Shown here piece after piece: positions 1-6,510 of a stretch of 9,871 nt of DNA. The DNA is from Flavobacteriales bacterium (lineage in GTDB: Bacteria; Bacteroidota; Bacteroidia; Flavobacteriales_D; Sanyastnellaceae), in contig CANHIV010000009.1 in assembly GCA_947460525.1 (NCBI GenBank), positions 1 to 9,871 of the forward strand. The letters run 5' to 3'. How positions within the stretch are numbered: position 1 is the first letter of the stretch; each line of letters opens with the position of its first letter. Made by a program: the position numbers and the translations under genes. Below the pieces are notes generated by a model. The model made no database searches, was not told the DNA's origin, and saw only the letters and a program-made list of their open reading frames with translations.

Positions 1-252
1 AAATTAGAATTGAACCCAGAAGCCAAGGCAGAGATGGTGAAGGATTTGACCAATATGTTGGACTTTATTGATCAGGTAAAAGAAGTGGATGTTGAAGGAG
101 TGGAGCCATTGATCTTTGTGAATGAGTCCACCAAGAATGTGTTGAGACCAGACGAAGTGAAGCAGGAAATTACACAGGCAGAAGCTTTGAAGAATGCGCC
201 GCAAAAGGACATGTACTATTTCCGAGTACCAAAGGTGATGAATCAAGGGTGA
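1..252 (+). CDS. gatC: Asp-tRNA(Asn)/Glu-tRNA(Gln) amidotransferase subunit C (5'-truncated by window)
   Basis: The reading frame is open from base 1 to the TGA at 250-252, giving 83 residues, so the true start lies left of the window. GatC is usually about 95-100 residues, so roughly a dozen N-terminal residues are missing. The sequence shows the GatC pattern: an N-terminal helix with MLDFIDQVKEVD (about residues 19-30), the GVEPL turn, then NVLRPDEV and the C-terminal EALKNAP...YFRVPKVM ending. In the GatCAB complex, GatC wraps around GatA and GatB and stabilises them. The complex amidates misacylated Glu-tRNA(Gln) and/or Asp-tRNA(Asn) in the cytoplasm. No catalytic residues are expected in this subunit. 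It is followed 56 bp downstream by the bacilliredoxin gene on the same strand, with no terminator or -7 element visible between them, so co-transcription is plausible. Confidence 0.95.
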   Translation, partial: KLELNPEAKAEMVKDLTNMLDFIDQVKEVDVEGVEPLIFVNESTKNVLRPDEVKQEITQAEALKNAPQKDMYYFRVPKVMNQG

Positions 253-308
253 CGAAAGTCGCATTGTTGAACAAAAGATAAACGAACTTTACAAAAAAAT
301 TATTGAAT

Positions 309-722
309 ATGTACCCAGCAGAATTAGTAGCACCCATGCGTGCTGAATTGGATCAATTAGGTTTTAAACAAACCCCAACAGTAGAAGAGGTAGATGCGGC
401 AGTGAACACAGAAGGAACAGTTTTGATGGTATTGAATTCTGTTTGCGGATGTGCAGCGGGAAGCATGCGTCCAGGCGTTCGCAAATCTTTGGAGAATACT
501 GAAAAGAAGCCCCACACATTGGTGTCAGCATTTGCAGGGGTGGACAAAGATGCGGTTGTAAGAGTGCGTCAATACATGTTGCCTTATCCTCCGTCATCTC
601 CATGCATTGCGCTTTTCAAAGATGGAAAGTTGATGCACATGGTAGAGCGTCATCACATCGAAGGACGCACTGCAGATATGATTGCGGAGCATCTAAAAAT
701 GGTCTACGCAGAATTCTGTTAA
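309..722 (+). CDS. BrxA/BrxB-family bacilliredoxin (thioredoxin-fold, CGC active site)
   Basis: This is a 137-residue cytoplasmic protein of the YphP/YqiW (DUF1094) family. The redox motif is NSVCGCAAG, with Cys46 and Cys48 as a C-G-C pair. Other family marks are the N-terminal YPAELVAPMRAEL helix, FAGVDKDAV (about 75-83), PPSSP (94-98), the ERHHIEGR segment (113-120) and a C-terminal Cys137. In Bacillus these proteins remove bacillithiol from mixed disulfides on proteins after oxidative stress. Some Bacteroidota also make bacillithiol, so the same role is plausible but not shown here. I chose the ATG at 309 rather than the TTG at 303, because family members typically begin at or near MYPAE. 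An extra Cys99 follows PPSSP, where the Bacillus protein, as I recall it, has Ser. The gene probably follows gatC in one unit and ends at a strong terminator. Confidence 0.93.
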   Translation: MYPAELVAPMRAELDQLGFKQTPTVEEVDAAVNTEGTVLMVLNSVCGCAAGSMRPGVRKSLENTEKKPHTLVSAFAGVDKDAVVRVRQYMLPYPPSSPCIALFKDGKLMHMVERHHIEGRTADMIAEHLKMVYAEFC

Positions 723-743
723 TCAGAGATTTAAATCCAAGTG

Positions 744-767
744 AATCGGCCTCGTGCCGATTTTTTT
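744..767 (+). terminator. Rho-independent terminator after the bacilliredoxin gene
   Basis: A perfect 7-bp stem (AATCGGC at 744-750 pairing with GCCGATT at 756-762) with a 5-nt loop CTCGT is followed by an unbroken T tract to 767. It lies 22 bp after the TAA stop. It closes the gatC-bacilliredoxin unit. Confidence 0.85.
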
Positions 768-798
768 GTGGATAAACTGTTAATAAGCCCTATCTTTG
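766..798 (+). promoter_or_regulatory. Predicted Bacteroidota-type promoter for the helicase-desaturase unit
   Basis: The -7 element TATCTTTG at 791-798 matches TAnnTTTG exactly. A TTG at 766-768 lies 22 nt upstream, near the long end of the reported -33 to -7 spacing. The -33 element overlaps the T tract of the preceding terminator. Transcription would start near 802, giving a leader of about 105 nt before the helicase ATG. Confidence 0.5.
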
Positions 799-828
799 CC
801 AAGAATTAATTGTACGGCTACGATTTCT

Positions 829-902
829 TTTTTTGTTTTTCCGAGTAAATGAGACTCGATATGATCAGAGAGAAGTTGTTATAACTCGGACAAAACAAAA
901 AA
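829..902 (+). promoter_or_regulatory. 5' leader with two alternative RNA pairings upstream of the helicase start
   Basis: The predicted leader can fold into a long helix. Bases 840-846 (TCCGAGT) pair perfectly with 884-890 (ACTCGGA). The helix then extends outward through 836-838 with 892-894 and 829-835 with 896-902, leaving one mismatch (839/891) and one bulged A (895). That is 17 pairs, ending 6 nt before the ATG at 909. Bases 842-846 (CGAGT) can instead pair with ACTCG at 854-858 in a small hairpin with a 7-nt loop, which would free the right arm. No T tract follows, so it is not an intrinsic terminator. The function as a switch or thermosensor is inference. Confidence 0.4.
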
Positions 903-908
903 CTTATT

Positions 909-2393
909 ATGAAATCATTTGAAGAATTAGGACTGGATACATCCATCCTTAAGGCATTGAAAGATGCGGGATATGAAAATCCCACCCCAGTACAAGAAGG
1001 AACAATCGAGTGGGCTGTTGAAGGCCACGACGTTCTAGGTTGTGCACAAACAGGAACAGGTAAAACAGCAGCGTTTACGCTTCCTATCTTACAAAGAATT
1101 GTTGGTAGAAACGACAAAGGAATCAAAGCTTTGGTTTTGGCACCCACACGTGAATTGGCGATGCAAATCGCAAACTCATTGCGTGATTATTCCAAGTACA
1201 TGAAAGTTCGCCACACTGTAATTTACGGTGGTGTTTCATCTTACGAGCAAATTAAAAATTTACGCAGAGGGGTTGATGTATTGATCGCTACTCCAGGTCG
1301 TTTGTTGGATTTGCACAACCAAGGACATGTGTTTTTGGGCGGAGTAGAAACATTGGTATTGGATGAAGCGGATCGCATGTTGGACATGGGATTCATCCAT
1401 GACATCAAAACCATCGAGTCTTTGTGTGCTGAAGACAAGCAAACATTATTTTTCTCAGCAACGATGCCACCAGATGTGCGCAAGTTGGCGATGGGAATTT
1501 TAAATGATCCAAAGCAGTTGGACATCGCGCCAGCTGAGCAAAAAGTAGATCGTATTGAGCAAGAATTGTTCATGGTGCGCAGAGATCGCAAGAGAGCCAT
1601 GTTGAATCACTGGTTGGAGAACAATCCAGAAGGTCAGGTTTTGATTTTTACCAAAACCAAGCGTGGAGCTGATCGTGTAGAGGATGATTTGCAAGAGCAA
1701 GGATACAGAGCAGTTGCCATTCATGGTGACAAGAGCCAAGGAGCGCGTACAAGAGCTTTGGGCGATTTCAAGAGAAACAAAGTGAGAATTTTGGTGGCCA
1801 CAGACGTTGCATCACGCGGAATTGACGTGGATCAACTTCCTTACGTTATCAACGTGGATATGCCAGAAAATGCAGAAACTTATGTGCACAGAATTGGCCG
1901 TACAGGTCGTGCCGGTGCATCTGGTAAAGCAATTTCTTTTTGTTGTGAGGATGATCGTGATATATTGCACGAAATTGAGAAGCATTTAAGTATGGAATTG
2001 ACCAAGACAACGGATCATCCTTTCGTACTTTTGGACAATCAATTGGCAGAGGTTTTAGAAAAACCACAACGAGGCGGAAGAAGCGGTGGACCAAGCAGAG
2101 GTTACAAAGGTCGTAGCGGCGGCGGTGGCGGAAGCGGAAGATACGGTGGTGGAAATAGAAGAGGCGGAAGCGGTGACAATCGTGGTGGTGGAGATAGCAG
2201 AGGTAGAAGCAACGATCGTGGCGGTGAACGCACAGGTGAACGTTCAGGTGAGCGCAGCGGAGAAAGAAGCTATGGTGGAGGTTCTAGCAATGGAAGCTCT
2301 TTCAAAAGCAAAGGGAAATCAAGCGCAGGAGCTGGAAGTGCAGGTGGAGCCAAGAAGAAATTTTTTAGTGGGGTAGCCAAAAAGAAAAACTAG
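909..2393 (+). CDS. DEAD-box ATP-dependent RNA helicase, RhlE-like, with long RGG/GERS tail
   Basis: This 494-residue protein has the complete DEAD-box core. It shows the Q motif (F4 and NPTPVQ, 24-29), Walker A AQTGTGKT (46-53), PTRELA (79-84), GG (107-108), TPGR (128-131), DEAD (152-155), SAT (183-185), IFTKT (246-250), ATDVASRGID (297-306) and HRIGRTGR (327-334). The N-terminal phrase and compact core resemble RhlE more than DeaD/CsdA, which carries an extra RNA-binding domain. From about residue 388 to the end the protein is low-complexity: Gly, Arg and Ser rich, including four consecutive GER[ST] units (439-454), then Lys-rich. Such basic disordered tails bind RNA nonspecifically. It likely remodels structured RNA (ribosome assembly or mRNA decay) in the cytoplasm. 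The ATG at 909 begins the Q-motif region at the family position. The desaturase follows after only 12 bp. All catalytic motifs look intact. Confidence 0.95.
   Translation: MKSFEELGLDTSILKALKDAGYENPTPVQEGTIEWAVEGHDVLGCAQTGTGKTAAFTLPILQRIVGRNDKGIKALVLAPTRELAMQIANSLRDYSKYMKVRHTVIYGGVSSYEQIKNLRRGVDVLIATPGRLLDLHNQGHVFLGGVETLVLDEADRMLDMGFIHDIKTIESLCAEDKQTLFFSATMPPDVRKLAMGILNDPKQLDIAPAEQKVDRIEQELFMVRRDRKRAMLNHWLENNPEGQVLIFTKTKRGADRVEDDLQEQGYRAVAIHGDKSQGARTRALGDFKRNKVRILVATDVASRGIDVDQLPYVINVDMPENAETYVHRIGRTGRAGASGKAISFCCEDDRDILHEIEKHLSMELTKTTDHPFVLLDNQLAEVLEKPQRGGRSGGPSRGYKGRSGGGGGSGRYGGGNRRGGSGDNRGGGDSRGRSNDRGGERTGERSGERSGERSYGGGSSNGSSFKSKGKSSAGAGSAGGAKKKFFSGVAKKKN
2223..2270 (+). repeat. Four tandem 12-bp units encoding GER(T/S) in the helicase tail
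   Basis: Units start at 2223, 2235, 2247 and 2259 and encode GERT, GERS, GERS and GERS. The first two units differ only in their last few bases. The third and fourth drift further through synonymous codon changes (the last uses AGA for Arg). This suggests an in-frame tandem expansion inside the disordered tail. Confidence 0.85.
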
Positions 2394-2405
2394 CAATAAA
2401 TTAAA

Positions 2406-3470
2406 ATGAGTCATTTTAGTTATAACAAAGTACAACACCCTTTTTTCGATACATTGCAAAAGAGAGTGTATGATTATTTCGATAAAAACAAAATCGAAAT
2501 GTCAGGTGGTTGGAGATTGTGGTCCAAAGCAATGTTTTACATTGTGGCCTCAATTACCAATTATTGGTTGATGGTATGGGTAGTTCCTGCCGGAGCCTGG
2601 AGTATTTTACTTTGTATAACGATGGGTCTTTTGTTAGCGGGTATCGGTTTCAATGTCATGCATGACGGCGCTCACGGTGCTTTTTCAAAGTACAAGTGGG
2701 TAAACAATATCATGGGATTCAGCTTGAACTTCATGGGGGGTGATGTCAATCTATGGAAAATCAAACACAATTTGGTTCACCACAGTTTCACCAACGTAGA
2801 AGGTTTAGATGATGATATTGATATTGAACCTTACATCCGTACCAATCCTTATCAAGAGAAAAAGAAAATGCATCGCTTTCAGCATTTGTATGTGTCTTTT
2901 CTTTATTCTATGACCTATTTGAATTGGATTTGGTGGGCCGATTTTGAAAAATACTTTACTCAAAAAGTGGGTGGTGTGAAATTCAGAAAAATGGATTTTA
3001 AATCGCATTTGTCTTTTTGGACTGGAAAAATCGGATTCTTGGTTCTTGCATTGGTGATACCTATTATAATGGTAGGTTGGCTCAAGGCTTTGGTCGGATT
3101 TGCAATTGTTGCAGCAACCACTGGTGTTTTAATTGCCTTGGTTTTCCAAGTTGCGCACGTTGTTGAGCAAACTGCATTCATGAATGCAGATGACAAGTCT
3201 ACACAAGACGAATGGGCAGTTACACAACTAAAAGGTACCGCTAACTTTGCAACAAGCAATCGCATTGTGTTATTTTTTACAGGTGGTTTAAATCACCAAA
3301 TTGAACACCATTTGTTTCCAAGAATTTCACACGTGCATTATCCCAAAGTGAGTGAGATCGTAAAAGACACGTGCAAAGAATTTGGTGTTCAATACCACGA
3401 GTACAAGACTTTTATTGGAGCAGTTGCATCTCATTATGCACACTTGCGCAATATGGGTTTGGCTGCATAA
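2406..3470 (+). CDS. Membrane fatty-acid desaturase (acyl-CoA/acyl-lipid type)
   Basis: A 354-residue integral membrane di-iron desaturase. The three histidine boxes are present: HDGAH (86-90), HNLVHH (121-126) and QIEHH (298-302). A further His251 in QVAHVVEQ is also typical of the family. Hydrophobic spans lie at about 43-62, 65-84, 205-223 and 227-250, matching the two paired membrane hairpins of the family. There is no cytochrome b5 domain, so electrons must come from a separate ferredoxin or similar donor. It would insert a double bond into membrane fatty acyl chains using O2. The Q in the third box is the form found in front-end and linoleoyl-CoA-type desaturases, but regiospecificity cannot be read from sequence. 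The ATG at 2406 is 12 bp after the helicase stop, which implies a shared transcript. The gene ends at a bidirectional terminator. Confidence 0.92.
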   Translation: MSHFSYNKVQHPFFDTLQKRVYDYFDKNKIEMSGGWRLWSKAMFYIVASITNYWLMVWVVPAGAWSILLCITMGLLLAGIGFNVMHDGAHGAFSKYKWVNNIMGFSLNFMGGDVNLWKIKHNLVHHSFTNVEGLDDDIDIEPYIRTNPYQEKKKMHRFQHLYVSFLYSMTYLNWIWWADFEKYFTQKVGGVKFRKMDFKSHLSFWTGKIGFLVLALVIPIIMVGWLKALVGFAIVAATTGVLIALVFQVAHVVEQTAFMNADDKSTQDEWAVTQLKGTANFATSNRIVLFFTGGLNHQIEHHLFPRISHVHYPKVSEIVKDTCKEFGVQYHEYKTFIGAVASHYAHLRNMGLAA

Positions 3471-3486
3471 GCGAAAAACAATCATT

Positions 3487-3514
3487 AAAAAAGCCCGCAT
3501 TTGCGGGCTTTTTT
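3487..3514. terminator. Bidirectional intrinsic terminator between convergent genes
   Basis: A perfect 13-bp inverted repeat (3487-3499 with 3502-3514) has a GCCCGC/GCGGGC core flanked by A6 on the left and T6 on the right. It therefore works as a stem plus U tract when read from either strand. It lies 16 bp after the desaturase stop and 19 bp from the hppD stop on the other strand, and serves both. Confidence 0.93.
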
Positions 3515-3533
3515 GTTTGTTATCGGTAAGGAA

Positions 3534-4673
3534 TTATAATGTTCCTCTGCGCTCCTGCTCGCGTTCTATTGATTCAAACAAGGCCTTGAAATTCCCTTTA
3601 CCAAAGCTTTGCGCTCCTTTTCTTTGAATGATTTCAAAGAACATGGTGGGACGATCCAAAACCGGCTTGGTGAACAATTGCAACAAGTAACCCTCATCAT
3701 CACGGTCAATCAAAATGCCCAACTCTTTTAGTGGAGCAAGATCTTCATCAATCTGTCCAACTCTGTCTAGCACATCATCATAATAGGATGGTGGTACATA
3801 CAAGAATTCTACTCCACCAGCTTTCAAACGCTTCACCGTTTCAATGATGTTTTCAGTAGCAACGGCAATGTGCTGCACGCCTGCTCCGTTATAAAAATCG
3901 ATGTACTCTTCAATCTGGCTTTTTTTGCGACCTTCAGCGGGCTCATTGATAGGGAATTTAATACGTCCATTTCCATTGGCCATAACCTTACTCATCAATG
4001 CAGTATACTCTGTGCTGATATCTTTATCATCAAAGCTAACCAGTTGTGTGAATCCCATCACCTGGGCATAAAAATTAACCCAAGTATCCATTTCATTCCA
4101 TCCCACATTGCCTACCATGTGATCGATGTACAAAAGTCCTGCTCCAGTAGTTTCGTATTCCATTTTCCAAGGCTGATACCCCGGTAGGAACACACCATTG
4201 TAATTTTTGCGCTCAATAAAATAGTGCAAGGTTTCACCGTAGGTGTGAATAGCTGAAACAACCACTTCACCATCGTTGTCTTTCATGACTACGGGCTCCA
4301 TGTTGCTTTTAGCTCCACGCTGTGTGGTTTGTTCCCAGCTGTATTTGGCATCATCTACCCAAAGCGCAACCACCTTTACGCCGTCTCCATGCGCATTGAT
4401 GTGGGCATTGATGGGGCCGTCTTGCTGCAAGGGTGATGTTAGTACCAAACGTATTTTGCCTTGCTCTAAAACATAGGAAACACGGTCCTTAGATCCTGTT
4501 TCCAATCCCGCATAGGCGACGGGTTGAAATCCCCATGCACTCATGTAGTAATGTGCCGCTTGCTTTGCGTTACCGACATACAATTCAACGTAGTCAGTAC
4601 CCAAAATCGGAAGAAAATCTTGAGCGTCTTTGAAGATTTTCTCTAGTTTTTGAGAAGTAGTATCTGTAATCAT
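3534..4673 (-). CDS. hppD: 4-hydroxyphenylpyruvate dioxygenase
   Basis: A 379-residue non-haem Fe(II) enzyme that converts 4-hydroxyphenylpyruvate and O2 to homogentisate and CO2, the second step of tyrosine catabolism. It has two vicinal-oxygen-chelate halves. The N-terminal half begins at GTDYVELYVGNA (25-36). The catalytic half begins at LLYIDHMVGNV (180-190). The iron ligands of the family are visible: His185 (IDHMVG), His268 (GVQHIAV) and Glu347 (FFEIIQRKG). The C-terminal helix FGKGNFKALFESIEREQ (357-373), which closes the active site in this enzyme, is intact. That argues for HPPD rather than 4-hydroxymandelate synthase. Length is normal for the longer (about 380-residue) bacterial and eukaryote-like form. 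It starts 12 bp after the hmgA stop on the same strand with no promoter between them, so it is the second gene of that operon. Confidence 0.96.
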   Translation of the reverse strand: MITDTTSQKLEKIFKDAQDFLPILGTDYVELYVGNAKQAAHYYMSAWGFQPVAYAGLETGSKDRVSYVLEQGKIRLVLTSPLQQDGPINAHINAHGDGVKVVALWVDDAKYSWEQTTQRGAKSNMEPVVMKDNDGEVVVSAIHTYGETLHYFIERKNYNGVFLPGYQPWKMEYETTGAGLLYIDHMVGNVGWNEMDTWVNFYAQVMGFTQLVSFDDKDISTEYTALMSKVMANGNGRIKFPINEPAEGRKKSQIEEYIDFYNGAGVQHIAVATENIIETVKRLKAGGVEFLYVPPSYYDDVLDRVGQIDEDLAPLKELGILIDRDDEGYLLQLFTKPVLDRPTMFFEIIQRKGAQSFGKGNFKALFESIEREQERRGTL

Positions 4674-4685
4674 AATATTTATTTT

Positions 4686-5840
4686 TTATATCCAAGATTT
4701 TGCATAGTTATCTAACTGCATATCCAATGCGCTTTGCGTCAATTTTAACGGTTTAAAGGTGTCAATCATGACAGCCAATTCAAGCGTTTCTTTTTGACCG
4801 ATGCTTCTTTCATATGCTCCTGGATGGGGCCCATGTGGTATACCACCGGGATGCAATGATATAAAGCCTTTCTCAACATGATTTCTGCTCATGAAATCAC
4901 CATCTACATAATACAGCACTTCATCAGAATCGATGTTGCTATGGTTGTATGGGGCAGGGATAGATTTCGGATGGTAATCGTACAAACGAGGGCAGAAAGA
5001 GCAGATAACAAAATTATGTGCCTCAAATGTTTGATGCACGGGTGGTGGTTGATGCACACGACCGGTGATGGGCTCAAAATCATGAATAGAAAAGGCATAC
5101 GGATAATTGTAGCCGTCCCAACCTATCACATCAAAAGGGTGGCTGGCATAAACAACATCATGCAATACACCTTGCTTTTTTATTTTTATTGTAAATGAAC
5201 CCAATTCATCGTGGGTCTCCAAATCAGAAGGACGTCTGATATCACGCTCGCAAAAGGGAGAGTGTTCCAACAATTGTCCAAACTCATTGCGGTATCTGTG
5301 CGGCGTAACCACCGGAGAAAAACTATCGACAATGAGCAATCTGTTATCGGGTGTATCAAATGAAATTTGGTATATCATACCACGAGGTATGATCAGGTAA
5401 TCGCCGTAACCAAACTTTATATTTCCCAACATGGTTCTTAATGTGCCCGTTCCTTGGTGCACAAAAATCACCTCATCGGCATCTGCATTTTTGTAAAAAT
5501 AGTCGATCAAACTGTTTTGAGGTGCGGCAACACTGATATGAAGATCATTGTTGAAAAGAACAACATTTCTACTCTCTAAAAAATCTGCCTTGGGGGCGGA
5601 ATGAAAACCCTTTAGCATATAGGGAGAGATATTCTTCTCAATGGCAGCCTTTGGTGAGACGTCTTGGGGAGTTCCTATTGAGGATATCATGGTAGGTCGA
5701 TGCACATGATAGAGCAAAGAGGCGGTTCCACTGAATCCTTCCGTACCAAAAAGTTGTTCGTAGTAAATACCGCCGTTGGGTTTTTCAAAAACCGTGTGTC
5801 TTTTGTGCGGAATGCTACCGAGTTGATGATAAATAGGCAT
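4686..5840 (-). CDS. hmgA: Homogentisate 1,2-dioxygenase (short form)
   Basis: A 384-residue cupin-fold Fe(II) enzyme that opens the homogentisate ring to maleylacetoacetate, the step directly after HPPD. The family phrase GRVHQPPPVHQTFEAHNFVICSF is not written out in full elsewhere; its key part is HQPPPVHQT (263-271), followed by the metal region with His300 (PYNHSN), Asp306-Glu307 (DSDEVLYY) and His336 (GIPHGPHPG). His300 and His336 are 36 residues apart, the same spacing as the human iron ligands His335 and His371. The carboxylate ligand is one residue off (see findings). At 384 residues it is shorter than the human and Pseudomonas enzymes (about 430-445), mostly at the N-terminus. The first residues MPIYHQLGSIPHKRHTVF look like a genuine family start, supporting the ATG at 5840. 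It is preceded by a good promoter and followed after 12 bp by hppD. Confidence 0.94.
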   Translation of the reverse strand: MPIYHQLGSIPHKRHTVFEKPNGGIYYEQLFGTEGFSGTASLLYHVHRPTMISSIGTPQDVSPKAAIEKNISPYMLKGFHSAPKADFLESRNVVLFNNDLHISVAAPQNSLIDYFYKNADADEVIFVHQGTGTLRTMLGNIKFGYGDYLIIPRGMIYQISFDTPDNRLLIVDSFSPVVTPHRYRNEFGQLLEHSPFCERDIRRPSDLETHDELGSFTIKIKKQGVLHDVVYASHPFDVIGWDGYNYPYAFSIHDFEPITGRVHQPPPVHQTFEAHNFVICSFCPRLYDYHPKSIPAPYNHSNIDSDEVLYYVDGDFMSRNHVEKGFISLHPGGIPHGPHPGAYERSIGQKETLELAVMIDTFKPLKLTQSALDMQLDNYAKSWI

Positions 5841-5853
5841 AACAATTTTTTTT

Positions 5854-5881
5854 CAAATGTAAATGGACTGTTTCAGGTCAA
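5854..5881 (-). promoter_or_regulatory. Predicted promoter of the hmgA-hppD operon
   Basis: On the minus strand, TTG (5881-5879) is followed after 17 nt by TACATTTG (5861-5854), an exact TAnnTTTG. The -7 element ends 13 nt before the hmgA ATG, so the leader would be only about 8-10 nt. This is the best-formed promoter in the window. The -33 element starts only 13 bp from the stop codon of the upstream SPOR gene. Confidence 0.65.
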
Positions 5882-5893
5882 TACTGACTATCG

Positions 5894-6325
5894 TCAATCC
5901 TTTAAATCGATTCTTGGTGGCTCCACCATATCGTCGACAATAAACGCTGATGGAATTTCTTTTCTCACTTCTTTTAATGCCTCCCTGGCTTCTGATTTTG
6001 AGAGGTAGTTGCCCAAACGCAAAACATGGTCAGGGATATTTTGCGACAAGTATATAAGACTACCTGGATGCGCTGCAATGTAATCTTGTCTGAATTTTTT
6101 GGCCTGATCCAAAGGCCCAATGAAAATTTGAAGGCGATATCCCGATTGGGTAGTGAGCTTTCGGTTCTTGTAATCCACTTGCTGCACCTTATTGGGCACT
6201 TGCCAATGCACGGAACCAATGGAAGGATTGGGGTAGGTGACCTCGGTGTTTTCAGTGATTTGTGCGCGCATTTGAGCACAAAAACAGAACAACACAGCTG
6301 AGACGTACAATCGAAGATTTAACAT
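5894..6325 (-). CDS. Exported SPOR-domain protein
   Basis: A 143-residue protein with a signal peptide: a short basic start, the hydrophobic run LYVSAVLFCFCA (about 6-17) and a likely cut after MRA (about residue 21), leaving Gln22 first, as is common in Bacteroidota. Residues 62-131 match a SPOR domain. It opens with GYRLQIFIG and has a central VLRLGNYLSKSEAREAL (101-117, the usual R-x-G-x-(F/Y) signature) and a closing SAFIVDD. SPOR domains bind peptidoglycan strands lacking stem peptides, typically at division or remodelling sites. The protein would act in the periplasm, with no membrane anchor after signal cleavage. Cys14 and Cys16 lie inside the signal region and do not form a convincing lipobox. 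No catalytic domain is present. It lies upstream of hmgA on the same strand but without an obvious functional link to it. Confidence 0.85.
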   Translation of the reverse strand: MLNLRLYVSAVLFCFCAQMRAQITENTEVTYPNPSIGSVHWQVPNKVQQVDYKNRKLTTQSGYRLQIFIGPLDQAKKFRQDYIAAHPGSLIYLSQNIPDHVLRLGNYLSKSEAREALKEVRKEIPSAFIVDDMVEPPRIDLKD

Positions 6326-6330
6326 ACTGA

Positions 6331-6338
6331 CAAAAGTA
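6331..6338 (-). promoter_or_regulatory. Predicted -7 element of the SPOR-domain gene
   Basis: On the minus strand TACTTTTG (6338-6331) fits TAnnTTTG. It ends only 5 nt before the ATG. No TTG is found 17-23 nt further upstream, so the -33 part is missing or degenerate. If used, transcription would begin at or within a few bases of the start codon. Confidence 0.45.
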
Positions 6339-6359
6339 TGTTTTTTTCACCTTGGCCGG

Positions 6360-6400
6360 TTGATTTGTGCTAGGAAAATTGCCAATGTGCACATAATCAA
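6360..6400. repeat. Imperfect inverted repeat between the divergent SPOR and act genes
   Basis: TTGATTTGTGC at 6360-6370 is mirrored by GCACATAATCAA at 6389-6400, giving 11 matching pairs with one unpaired T at 6394 and an 18-bp centre. The right half also contains the 8-bp palindrome TGTGCACA (6386-6393). No T tract follows on either strand. It may be a regulator-binding site for one or both divergent genes; the remainder of 6401-6495 is AT-rich with nothing else I can support. Confidence 0.4.
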
Positions 6401-6495
6401 TGAAATGGACGAAATGCATTTAACAATTTTTATTTAGAATCATTTTAAATTAGAAATTCCTACTTGATGACAGTTCTATGATAATCGTCCTTGGT

Positions 6496-6503
6496 TATTT
6501 TTG
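6496..6503 (+). promoter_or_regulatory. Predicted -7 element of the act (alternative complex III) operon
   Basis: TATTTTTG at 6496-6503 is an exact TAnnTTTG. At the expected -33 distance there is only GTTC (6473-6476), not TTG, so an activator may be needed. The predicted transcript starts near 6507 and has a leader of about 36 nt before the ATG at 6543. This element overlaps the alternative TTG codon at 6501, which argues against translation from that TTG. Confidence 0.5.
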
Positions 6504-6510
6504 CGCTTGA

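Noticed and set aside
303..308. TTG two codons upstream of the bacilliredoxin ATG as its start
   Set aside because: The family normally begins at or near MYPAE, and the ATG at 309 gives exactly that. The two extra residues add nothing recognisable.
840..890. Leader inverted repeat as an intrinsic terminator or attenuator
   Set aside because: The right arm is followed by an A-rich run, not T residues, so it does not have terminator form on the plus strand.
2086..2376. Second long open frame inside the helicase tail
   Set aside because: It is a Val/Glu/Ala-rich shadow produced by the repetitive Gly/Arg/Ser codons in the other frame. It has no independent start context or domain.
5877..5888. 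Small hairpin GTCA-ATAC-TGAC between the SPOR gene and hmgA as a terminator
   Set aside because: The stem is only 4 bp and lacks a following T tract on the minus strand. It overlaps the -33 element and is probably chance.
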